Source of the DNA: Ventricola sp017626895
GTDB lineage: Bacteria; Bacillota; Clostridia; Christensenellales; Aristaeellaceae
Assembly (NCBI GenBank): GCA_017626895.1
Contig: JAGAHV010000100.1
Coordinates: forward strand, 1-8,023
Direction: 5' to 3'
DNA: 8,023 bases
Each line of letters starts with the position of its first letter. Position 1 is the first letter of the stretch. A model generated the notes under the pieces. It searched no databases, had not been told where the DNA came from, and worked only from the letters and a program-made list of their open reading frames with translations. Below are positions 1-7,000 of the stretch, in pieces. A program made the translations under genes and the position numbers.

Positions 1-1
1 C

Positions 2-427
2 AACGTGGCCCTTTACGGCGCCACCTCCGGCACTGCCTTTATCGCCGGTGTTGCCGGTGAACGCTTTGCCGTCCGCAACAGCGGTGCATGGGCTGTCGTG
101 GAAGGGGTAGGTGATCACGGCTGTGAATACATGACCGGCGGACGCGTGGCGGTCCTGGGCCCGGTAGGCGATAACTTTGGCGCGGGAATGTCCGGCGGCA
201 TCGCCTGGGTTCTGGACACGGAGGGAACACTGGCACAGCACATCAACACCGGCCTGGTACGCCTCCACCCTCTCAGCACGGACCAGGCCAGTGAACTGCG
301 GCATCTCCTTGACCGGCATGTTCAGGCCACCGGTTCACGAAAAGCCGCTGAAATCCTGAAAGACTTTGATCACTGGCAGCCGTACTTTCGTTCCGTCGTC
401 TCAGATGAATATCTACATCGTCTCTGA
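2..427 (+). CDS. gltB: Glutamate synthase large subunit, C-terminal fragment (5' truncated by window edge)
   Basis: This is the last 141 residues of the large (alpha) subunit of glutamate synthase, which with the small subunit converts glutamine and 2-oxoglutarate into two glutamates in the cytoplasm. The visible part is the C-terminal GXGXG beta-helix domain. The fragment begins NVALYGATSGTAFIAGVAGE and continues through GDHGCEYMTGGRVAVLGP and FGAGMSGGIAWVLD, the regularly spaced glycines typical of this domain. It ends with the usual short helical tail (LLDRHVQATGS, then a DFDHWQPYF segment) and a TGA stop at 425-427. The frame is open to the window edge, so the start codon, glutaminase domain and FMN/Fe-S synthase domain lie upstream and cannot be seen. 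The gene converges on the symporter gene and the two share a terminator hairpin. Whether the protein is a two-subunit NADPH type or a ferredoxin-type enzyme cannot be decided from this end. The family assignment is secure. Confidence 0.95.
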   Translation, partial: NVALYGATSGTAFIAGVAGERFAVRNSGAWAVVEGVGDHGCEYMTGGRVAVLGPVGDNFGAGMSGGIAWVLDTEGTLAQHINTGLVRLHPLSTDQASELRHLLDRHVQATGSRKAAEILKDFDHWQPYFRSVVSDEYLHRL

Positions 428-445
428 TTCGCCGCCGGCACCAAT

Positions 446-487
446 AAAAACGGCCACAGGGCATTGCCCTGTGGCCTGTCTGTTTTC
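446..487. terminator. Bidirectional intrinsic terminator between gltB and the symporter gene
   Basis: A perfect 11-bp stem, GGCCACAGGGC (452-462) pairing with GCCCTGTGGCC (466-476), closes a 3-nt loop. On the + strand it is followed by TGTCTGTTTTC. On the - strand it is followed by GTTTTTATT (from the A-run at 446-450). Both convergent genes, gltB ending at 427 and the symporter ending at 504, therefore have a hairpin plus U-rich tract just after their stop codons. The - strand tract is the better one. Confidence 0.85.
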
Positions 488-503
488 AACTATCTGTTCG
501 CCG

Positions 504-2015
504 TTATTCAGCGTCTTCCTCGCAGGTTGCATTCCGAATCGCTGCCTCCTGCATTTCCTGAATGTCCGGCCATACCGAAAGGAACGGCTTCACCTCCAGG
601 TGATGAATTTTCCTGTCGACGTAATTCTTCGTCACTTTCATCACCATGGGGCAGAGAATCAGGAGCCCGATCAGGTTGGGAACCATCATGAGACCGTTAA
701 AGGTATCCGAAATATCCCAGGCAAGCTGCGCGGTGATCACGGAGCCCAGGAAAACAATGACCGTAAAGGCAATCCGGTACGGCAGAACCGATTTATCCCC
801 AAACAGATAATGACACGCGGTCGCGCCATAATGGCTCCATCCAAGAACCGTGGAGTAGGCAAAAAGAAGGATCGCAATGGCAATAAAAGCCGCCCCCGCC
901 GGGCCAAAGGTCAGGCGAAAGCTTTCGCTCATGAGCGAGCTGGATCCGACTGCCTCACCGGCCGCCGTCAGGCTTCCGGTGGTCAGGTCGACCAGACCTG
1001 AGGAAAGGATCGTCAGTGCGGTCAGCGTACAGACAATAATGGTGTCTGCAAACACTTCAAAGATTCCCCACATTCCCTGACGGACGGGTTCCTTGACATT
1101 TGAGGAGGAGTGCACCATAACCGAGGAGCCAAGACCCGCCTCATTGGAGAAGACGCCGCGCTTGAAGCCCATTTTCATGGCCGTGGCGATTCCCGCGCCA
1201 ACACCGCCGCCAACGAAGCCGCGGACAGAAAAGGCTCCCCTGAAGATCGACACAAAGACAGCCGGAATCACGGAAAGGTGCGTCAGGATAATCACCAGTG
1301 TACCAAGAAGATACAGAATAACCATGAACGGAACCAGCTTTTCCGTAATAGCCGCCACGCGCTGAAGCCCGCCCAGGATAACGGCACCCACGGCAATCAC
1401 CAGCAAAATCCCCGTGACGATATTCGGAATGCCGAAAGCTGAATGAACATTTGAGACCATGGAATTAACCTGACTCATGTTCCCAATGCCAAATGAGGCC
1501 AGCAGGCAGAAAAAGGAAAACAGCGCGGCCAGTATGTTGCCCAGCTGACCCAGACCCTTCCGGGTTCCCAGACCATCCCGCAGATAATACATGGCACCTC
1601 CATGCCATGCGCCATCTGTTCCCTTCTTTCTGTAGAGGATGCCGAGCACGTTTTCGGCAAAGTTCGTCATCATGCCGAAAAACGCGATCAGCCACATCCA
1701 GAAAACCGCTCCGGGACCGCCGACGGCAATGGCTCCAGCCACGCCGACAATGTTCCCTGTTCCCACAGTTGCCGCCAACGCCGTACACAGCGACTGAAAC
1801 TGGGAAATCGACAGATCTTTTGTATGCCCGGTTACATGCCTGTCTACAAAAATTGCACCAATCGTATGTTTCACCCAGTGGGGAAAATGCGTCACCTGAA
1901 AGAACCTTGTCAGAACCGTCATCAGGATTCCGACAAAACCCAGCATGATTAATGCCGGCCAACCCCACACGAAATCATTTACCGCCGCGTTAATGTTTGT
2001 AATCTGCTCAACCAT
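504..2015 (-). CDS. Sodium:alanine/glycine symporter, AGCS family
   Basis: This 503-residue integral membrane protein is predicted to import alanine and/or glycine with sodium (AGCS family, related to DagA/AlsT/AgcS). The family signature GTGNIVGVAGAIAVGGPGA lies at residues 85-103 and is followed by FWMW. The second conserved block, GVFSNEAGLGSS, lies at 287-298. Hydrophobic stretches at about 18-38, 90-125, 160-180, 197-217, 228-252, 320-340, 372-395, 413-432 and 442-461 fit the roughly ten to eleven membrane segments of the family. The length is slightly above the usual 440-490. The C-terminus is an acidic cytosolic tail. The ATG at 2013-2015 was chosen because GGAGGG stands about 6 nt upstream and the protein then begins MVEQITNINAAVNDFVWG, as in homologues. 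The reading frame stays open to 2225, but that stretch encodes the leader RNA. A glycine riboswitch and terminator precede the gene, which supports glycine as substrate or signal. Exact substrate preference is inferred. Confidence 0.93.
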   Translation of the reverse strand: MVEQITNINAAVNDFVWGWPALIMLGFVGILMTVLTRFFQVTHFPHWVKHTIGAIFVDRHVTGHTKDLSISQFQSLCTALAATVGTGNIVGVAGAIAVGGPGAVFWMWLIAFFGMMTNFAENVLGILYRKKGTDGAWHGGAMYYLRDGLGTRKGLGQLGNILAALFSFFCLLASFGIGNMSQVNSMVSNVHSAFGIPNIVTGILLVIAVGAVILGGLQRVAAITEKLVPFMVILYLLGTLVIILTHLSVIPAVFVSIFRGAFSVRGFVGGGVGAGIATAMKMGFKRGVFSNEAGLGSSVMVHSSSNVKEPVRQGMWGIFEVFADTIIVCTLTALTILSSGLVDLTTGSLTAAGEAVGSSSLMSESFRLTFGPAGAAFIAIAILLFAYSTVLGWSHYGATACHYLFGDKSVLPYRIAFTVIVFLGSVITAQLAWDISDTFNGLMMVPNLIGLLILCPMVMKVTKNYVDRKIHHLEVKPFLSVWPDIQEMQEAAIRNATCEEDAE

Positions 2016-2029
2016 TTTCGCCCTCCATC
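2016..2029 (-). promoter_or_regulatory. Ribosome binding site that fixes the symporter start
   Basis: On the - strand the bases before the ATG at 2015 read GGAGGGCGAAA, placing a strong GGAGGG Shine-Dalgarno sequence about 6 nt from the start codon. No comparable site supports the upstream in-frame ATG codons, which fall in or before the riboswitch. Confidence 0.8.
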
Positions 2030-2063
2030 TCCGATCCGGAATAGGTATTTCAGATTCTCCACT

Positions 2064-2090
2064 AAAAAACAGACACGCACAGCGCATCCA
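2064..2090 (-). terminator. Leader terminator of the glycine riboswitch (expression platform)
   Basis: On the - strand, between aptamer and start codon, TGGATGCGC (2090-2082) pairs with GCGTGTCTG (2078-2070) around a TGT triloop, followed by six T (2069-2064). The stem has nine pairs, four of them G-U wobbles, so it is of moderate strength and suits a conditional terminator. The 3' strand of aptamer helix P1 together with its flank (CAGAGGATT, 2110-2102) can partly pair with AATTCTGG (2095-2088, two-base bulge), which overlaps the base of this stem. Glycine binding, by holding P1, could thereby free the terminator and switch the gene off. The hairpin and T-run are seen; the direction of switching is inferred. 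Confidence 0.65.
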
Positions 2091-2103
2091 GAATTTTAAT
2101 GAA

Positions 2104-2183
2104 TCCTCTGTCCTTTTGCCTGAGAGATCGCGGATTTCTCCGCTTACACCTTCGGCACTCCACCACGAGTTTCTCCAGAGCGC
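2104..2183 (-). ncRNA. Glycine riboswitch, single aptamer (gcvT-type)
   Basis: The - strand carries the conserved elements of the glycine riboswitch in order. It begins with GCGCTCTGGAGAAACT (5' strand of P1 and its junction). Next comes GTGCCGAAGGTGTAAGC, the conserved internal segment. It ends with ATCTCTCAGGCAAAAGGAC followed by AGAGGA (the highly conserved 3' block with the P1 3' strand). CTCTG at 2176-2180 pairs with CAGAG at 2106-2110 to close the aptamer. Only one aptamer is seen; no second copy lies upstream or downstream, so this belongs to the singlet class rather than the cooperative tandem class. It stands in the untranslated leader of the AGCS symporter and is followed by an intrinsic terminator. 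A comparable arrangement, a glycine riboswitch before a sodium:alanine symporter gene, is known in Streptococcus pyogenes, where it was reported to lower expression when glycine is present. Confidence 0.92.
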
Positions 2184-2225
2184 TTTATTTGTGAATATTC
2201 CATTGTGGATAAAATGATTGTTCAA

Positions 2226-2254
2226 ATTCTACTCTTTTTTCATAAAGGATGCAA
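2226..2254 (-). promoter_or_regulatory. Candidate sigma-A promoter for the symporter leader
   Basis: On the - strand TTGCAT (-35, 2254-2249) is separated by 17 bp from TAGAAT (-10, 2231-2226; five of six matches to TATAAT). Transcription would start near 2219, about 35 nt before the riboswitch aptamer. A second candidate lies just downstream: TTGAAC (2225-2220), a 17-bp spacer, and TGGAAT (2202-2197), starting near 2190. Both would give a leader containing the whole aptamer. The first has the better -10; the second the better -35. Only sequence match supports them. Confidence 0.5.
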
Positions 2255-2407
2255 GTATAACAGCGATGCAGCCGTGAACTTTTCGTCATATGCCTATAAA
2301 GAATAATACTTATTTTTGATATACACAATCGCCCCGCGGATACGGGGAACGCATTCACCGGGACTGTTACAGGACTGTTCCCTTTATCCGGTTTCGGTTT
2401 TCCGAGT
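2255..2407. other. Intergenic region between ATPase stop and symporter promoter
   Basis: No convincing coding region is present. The stretch holds an exact 8-bp direct repeat, GGACTGTT at 2361-2368 and 2372-2379 (11-bp spacing), overlapping a small palindrome CTGTTACAG. It also holds a short G/C hairpin, CCCCG (2332-2336) with CGGGG (2343-2347), inside a segment resembling a CRISPR repeat. No hairpin here is followed by a clear T-run on the - strand, so I see no convincing terminator for the ATPase gene. Some read-through toward the symporter leader is possible. Confidence 0.5.
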
Positions 2408-3472
2408 TTATTCCACATCTTCCATATAACCGTTTTCCCTGATGTAATCCTCGAAAAGCGGGAGCGTAAATCTGAGTTTTCCATAACACGTTCCATCCAC
2501 AACGCCTTTGCGAATCAGGCGCATCCTGTACGGATTAAACTGATTGGTTTCCATGTTCAGTTCATCCCGGATCTTTTTGACTTCTCCGCCGGGAACATGT
2601 GTCATGGCTGAAAGCACTCGCCGGTCCGTCACGGACATCTCTGCCCAGACCTTATCGTAAACATATTCGTACAGATATTGTCTGTAAAATGTTCGCACCT
2701 TCACCGGATCATCTCCGTAAAGCCAGGTAAAATAGCCAAGAACCTGAAACGCAAAAGAATATCCCCTGGTATCCCGCGCCATCTCGACAGCCGGTTCCCT
2801 TTCGATCTGAAAAACACGCTGGTAGCTGTCCGCAATCGTCCCGAGATTGAGTGACTCCAGCGTTATTCGCGGAGCCCGGTACAGAAATGTCAGACTTTTT
2901 TCATTCTGGAGTGCCCTCAGATTGTCATACAGACCAGTCATCAGCAAATACAACGGCAGATCTTTACGAAGCAAGATCTGAAAAATACTGGCAAACAATC
3001 TCACATTCGGGTTATTCGTCACCTCGTCAATGGTGATCAGGAGCTTTCTCCCGCGTTTTTTCATATTCTCCAGTATCATTTCCAGCATGATCTCCGGATG
3101 TTTCATTTCCGGAGTTCCTTCGACTTTTAGTTCAGTGCTTGAGAAGGGCAGGTTACTCCGGGCACTTTTCAAAAAACGGAGAACGGTTTTATCATACTGC
3201 AGCTGAGCCAGCAACGAGTCCAGAAGATCCTGTTCCGGGCTCAGATCAATGACTGTCCATTTCGGATTCTCTGCAATCTGTTTGCCGGCACTTGTCATAA
3301 AAACGGTTTTCCCGCTTCCCCGAATTCCGGTAATCAATGAAATATGCTGAGAGGCCGGTTCATCCATAAAGGCATGTTTCAGTTTCTCCGTCAGATTTAA
3401 ACGGGGAATCATTTCCATTGGTTCCCTCCCAAAGTCAAGCGTAAAAGGATTGTTTTCTCTTTGGCTCTCCAT
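2408..3472 (-). CDS. Stand-alone AAA+-like ATPase with C-terminal winged-helix-like region
   Basis: A 354-residue soluble P-loop ATPase. Walker A is GIRGSGKT (residues 49-56), Walker B is LLITIDE (144-150, catalytic D149/E150) and a sensor-1-like LLMTGL follows at 177-182. The N-terminus, NPFTLDFGREP (8-18), is a conserved opening in this kind of protein and precedes a short helix and the P-loop. After a helical lid region (about 205-260), residues about 272-345 look like a winged helix-turn-helix (VTDRRVLSAM, then NQFNPYRMRLIRKGVV). This order, ATPase, lid, winged helix, recalls the Orc1/Cdc6 and STAND-like classes, so DNA binding is plausible but not shown. The ATG at 3470-3472 was chosen because GAGGAAAGG sits just upstream and homologues begin near here. 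An earlier in-frame ATG (3492-3494) with weaker AGGA support would add seven residues. No partner gene is adjacent, and its leader contains paired 10-bp repeats that may be its own operator. The biological role is unknown. Confidence 0.8.
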   Translation of the reverse strand: MESQRENNPFTLDFGREPMEMIPRLNLTEKLKHAFMDEPASQHISLITGIRGSGKTVFMTSAGKQIAENPKWTVIDLSPEQDLLDSLLAQLQYDKTVLRFLKSARSNLPFSSTELKVEGTPEMKHPEIMLEMILENMKKRGRKLLITIDEVTNNPNVRLFASIFQILLRKDLPLYLLMTGLYDNLRALQNEKSLTFLYRAPRITLESLNLGTIADSYQRVFQIEREPAVEMARDTRGYSFAFQVLGYFTWLYGDDPVKVRTFYRQYLYEYVYDKVWAEMSVTDRRVLSAMTHVPGGEVKKIRDELNMETNQFNPYRMRLIRKGVVDGTCYGKLRFTLPLFEDYIRENGYMEDVE

Positions 3473-3590
3473 TTTCCTTTCCTCAACTTTCATCACTTGT
3501 CCTGAGCAGCTTTGTCTGTGTCTGCAGACAGGCATCGACTGACTTCCATTTTTCGACAAAGTCCCTTTCAAATGCCCGGTTCCGGCTTTT

Positions 3591-3639
3591 ACTGGTTTTT
3601 ACTGGTTTTTCAATCTTTTACTGGTTTTTACTGGTTTGC
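3591..3639. repeat. Two pairs of 10-bp direct repeats (ACTGGTTTTT) in the ATPase leader
   Basis: The unit ACTGGTTTTT occurs at 3591-3600, 3601-3610 and 3620-3629, with a fourth copy degenerate in its last two bases (ACTGGTTTGC) at 3630-3639. The TTTT before 3591 also belongs to the pattern. Within a pair the period is exactly 10 bp, about one helical turn, so bound proteins would lie on the same face; the second pair starts 19 bp after the last unit of the first. Read toward the ATPase gene the unit is AAAAACCAGT. The array lies 120-170 bp upstream of the ATPase start and partly overlaps promoter-like elements. It looks like an operator or iteron cluster; the bound protein is not known. Confidence 0.8.
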
Positions 3640-3665
3640 CAAGTCCTTTCTCCACATTAGTTATA
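3615..3665 (-). promoter_or_regulatory. Candidate promoters for the ATPase gene, overlapping or flanking the repeats
   Basis: Two weak candidates are visible on the - strand. One is TTGGCA (3642-3637, five of six to the -35 consensus), a 16-bp spacer and TAAAAG (3620-3615); its spacer contains a full repeat unit, so a protein bound to the repeats would block it. The other is a -10-like TATAAC (3665-3660) with a poor -35, which would place the repeats in the early transcribed leader. Either arrangement allows control through the repeats. Neither is strong. Confidence 0.35.
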
Positions 3666-3883
3666 TGCCAGAGCCGCTTTATCTGAAACCCAACTCTGAT
3701 AAACTGCCGGTTATTCGTCATTGAGACTTTTACAGGTCTTGACTCTGCTCATTTGCCCGAGGTGCTTTGTTAATGGCCTGGATTTGCCTGACTGTCACTG
3801 CGCAACAGAGCTACTCTTTGTAACCTGCCTGTTTCAAATCCGAAACGATTGACGCAAAGAAGCCCTGACTAAAAACAGATTGG

Positions 3884-3914
3884 TTCACACAGAGCAGCTG
3901 ACTTGTGTTAAAAT
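3884..3914 (+). promoter_or_regulatory. Candidate extended -10 promoter for the SNF2 helicase gene
   Basis: TAAAAT (3909-3914, five of six to the -10 consensus) is preceded by TG one base away (TGTTAAAAT), the extended -10 arrangement. A -35-like TTCACA (3884-3889, five of six) lies 19 bp upstream, a long spacer that the extended -10 could offset. Transcription would begin near 3921, giving a leader of about 86 nt. A good ribosome binding site, AAAGGA at 3993-3998, stands 8 nt before the ATG at 4007. Confidence 0.55.
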
Positions 3915-4006
3915 GGGATCATCCAAACCAAGCCGGCCCGCCTGCTTTGAACAACCATCCGCAGGGGAACAGACGCACTAAGCTTTGATGAGAAAGGAAC
4001 CAATTA

Positions 4007-7000
4007 ATGGCAAACAAAGAAGCAAGAACCGCAACATGGAATTGGCGCGATGAATTCGATGCTAAGCTGCTGAAACAGGGACAGGAATTTCTGGACACGC
4101 ATCGGTGTTGGGGGACTCTTAGGGATAACGAAAAATCGTTTAAAAGCTTCTACCTGTCTGTCTCCGGTGTTCGTGACGTTGGTGCAAGATACATTCCCGC
4201 CTCCTATTCCCTGTGCGTTGAATACAACGAACACCAGGAAGCCTATAGCCGTATGATCCAAAAGAAACGTAAACAAGCCTGGTACTATTCCGATCCTGGC
4301 ACCAGTTCACAAAGCGGTGTTTTTTATTGTACCTGCAAACCGGCGGAAAACAACGGAAAATGCAAGCATATGGCAGCCGTCGGGCTTTATCTGGAGAACA
4401 CGTATCCGGATGCCTTTACTTTTACAGAGACACCTGAAGAGGCAAGGGAGCGGGAAAAAAAAGAACAGGCGGAACTCAAATTAAAGGCCGAGTCAATCCC
4501 TGTGGCATCTCACCTTCTCTCAGAGGCTCCAAACGACAGGGAATTCTATTTCCCTCTTCCACTTGCACTTGATGGATGGATTGTCACCCCTGCAGTAAAA
4601 AAGGAAACAGCGGCAATCAGTACAATCAATGCAAAACCCTCTTTGAAATTCGGAGAGGACGGCCGGCAGACACTCGTCCTTGATTACCAGCTGAGCTTAT
4701 CCAAGTGCAACATTCAGCTAAAACATGATGGGCCCGCCGCGATTCAGTGCAGCTGTGATGAAGTGGATCCATACAGTTCTCCCCGCCGAATCTGTCCCCA
4801 CCTTCTGAAAGGCACAGAAACACTCTGGAAATATATCCAGGAGGAGAATCCGGGCGATGTGACAGATAAGACGGGATACAATCTGCTGAACAACCTGACG
4901 ATCTCTGCTGAGAAAAAACAGGCGGGCACTCTGCAGCCCAAACTTCATCTGACACCGATGCTTGACTGGAATTACAACACGCCAAGACTTCGGTTTACGA
5001 TCTCGCTTCCCAATGGGAAATCTTACATTCTTAAAGCACTTCCCGCCTTTACGAAAGCGGTTCTGGCAAAGGGAACCTTTGAATTCAGCAAAAACAATTC
5101 GGTTGATTTTTCCGAGTGTACCTTCGACAAAGAATCACAGCCCTTTTTTGCGCTGCTTCAAAGCCAGTATGCTGACAATTCATCTGCTCCCCGTCTTCTG
5201 AACAGCAAATCTGAACTCAACGCCTCCGCTGCCGATGCCAATACCGGCATCTGGCTCAAAGGAAGCATTCTGGATGCGTTTTATGATACCGCCCATGGGA
5301 TGCGGATTGACTGCGACAGTTACACATACGGTTCGATCTCCATTCAGGTTGCCTATCACGATGTACAGATTCTCTTTACCGTGGACCCCATTGAACGCAG
5401 CGGCGTCATTGACGGCGTTACCATCAAGGGGACGATTCCTGTCATCTTTGAAGGCGCTACCTACCGCTACACGCTGGACCGGCATAATCTCAGCCGGCTC
5501 AGTGAAGAAGATCTGCATGTTCTCGAGCCCTATTCCAAAATGTTCGGATTCAAAGACTCCTTCACGGGAACCATCGGAAAGAAGCATCTGCCGGTATTTT
5601 TATACCGCACACTGGAACAGTTCCGCAAGAATCCGCATATCATTCTGACCGATCACGTCACCGGGCGGATTGATGAAGCCGTTCCCCCAAAAGGCGAATA
5701 TGTCTACACGCTGGATCTGAACGAAAACCATCATTTCTTTGCCTGTGAGGCAACGGTTTCCTATGGCGACAACACGTTCCCGCTTCCTGTCCCGTCCACC
5801 GCTTCAAAAGAGATTATCCGGGATCCGGAGCTCGAGGGACTTGCGCTGAATGCCGCAAAGCAGTCTTTCCCCAGCTGGAATTCCCAGGACGGCCGCGGTT
5901 TATGCCCCGCCTCTGAAGATGCCCTGTTCAACATCCTGACCACCGGCACCGCTGCCATGGAAAACTACGGTATCGTCCGTGCTTCCGCAGACTTCCCCGG
6001 AATCCGGGTACGGCAGGTTCCCACACCCACTTTCCGCATTGCCATCTCCTCCGGCCTTCTGGATCTTTCGCTGCATACAACCGATCTGTCCGAGGATGAA
6101 TTGCTGGAGGTACTGCGTGCCTACCGCGCCAAAAAGCGCTATGTCCGTCTGCGAAGCGGTGATTTCATCACGCTTGAGCAGGAGGTTCCTTTTAAAACAC
6201 TTGAGGACCTGCTGGCCGATATGGGGGTAACGCTGGAGGAAGCCATAAAGAGCAAAACCCATGTTCCTCTGTTCCGCGCACTGTATGTCAATCAGCTGCT
6301 TGAAACGCACGAGGAACTGGTCGGAAGCAGAGACCGGACTTTCCGGGCGCTCATCAAGAACTTCAAAACAATCCGGGAATCGGATGACGAGGTTCCCCAG
6401 AATCTGGATTCCATTCTTCGGCCTTATCAGGTCTATGGCTATAAGTGGCTGAGAACGCTGGCCCGCGCCGGCTTTGGCGGTATCCTGGCAGATGAGATGG
6501 GTCTGGGCAAGACCATTCAGATGCTGGGGGTCATATCTGCCATGAAGAGCGAGGGCGAAACGAGGCCCAGTCTGATTGCCTGTCCGGCCTCCCTGGTCTT
6601 CAACTGGAAAGAAGAAGCCGCCAAATTCACCCCTGAACTCAGGGTTGTCACACTGTCCGGAACGCAGAGCGAACGCCGCTCCCTCCTTAAGGCAGCGGCA
6701 GGCGAAGAGGCGGCCGATCTTTACATCGCCTCGTATGACATCGTGCGAAACGATGTTCTCCTTTTTGAGCCCGTTCAGTTCAACTGTATTGTCCTTGATG
6801 AGGCACAGTTTATCAAAAACACGAAGGCGGGAATCACCAAAGCGGTCAAAGTCCTTCACGCCAAACACCGCTTTGCCCTGACCGGAACACCGATTGAAAA
6901 CCGGCTCTCTGAACTCTGGTCCATCATGGACTTCCTGATGCCCGGCTTCCTGTACAGTGAGAGCGAATTCCAGAAGAATTACGAGACGCCGATCATGAAG

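Larger units (their letters stand above)
3473..4006. other. Divergent intergenic region between ATPase and SNF2 helicase genes
   Basis: These 534 bp separate two divergently transcribed genes. They hold the ATPase leader with its 10-bp repeats, the candidate ATPase promoters and the helicase promoter near 3884-3914. Between about 3670 and 3880 I see no further gene, no long inverted repeat and no terminator. A 5-bp hairpin GTTTC/GAAAC near 3830-3846 is too small to interpret. Short open frames here (for example 3512-3724) are low-complexity readings of the repeats without a ribosome binding site. Confidence 0.6.

Noticed and set aside
366..1001. A 211-residue + strand frame over the end of the symporter gene
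   Set aside because: Most of it is antisense to the conserved symporter sequence, it runs through the shared terminator hairpin, and the composition is that of a shadow frame.
2016..2225. A 70-residue N-terminal extension of the symporter
   Set aside because: The frame is open, but this stretch encodes the glycine riboswitch and terminator, the extension has no family similarity, and the ATG at 2015 has a strong GGAGGG site.
2332..2347. CCCCG/CGGGG hairpin as a terminator for the ATPase gene
   Set aside because: The stem is only 5 bp and no T-run follows on the - strand (CGATTGTG).
2281..2407. A CRISPR array around the repeat-like element
   Set aside because: Only one repeat-like copy exists; 30-40 bp to either side no second copy is found.
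3473..3571. A 33-residue N-terminal extension of the ATPase
   Set aside because: The added residues are not family-like, and the start at 3472 has GAGGAAAGG just upstream and begins close to the conserved NPFTLDFG segment.
3512..3724. A 70-residue + strand frame rich in FYWF repeats
   Set aside because: It is a translation of the 10-bp DNA repeats with no ribosome binding site; the aromatic repeats follow from the repeat unit, not from protein selection.
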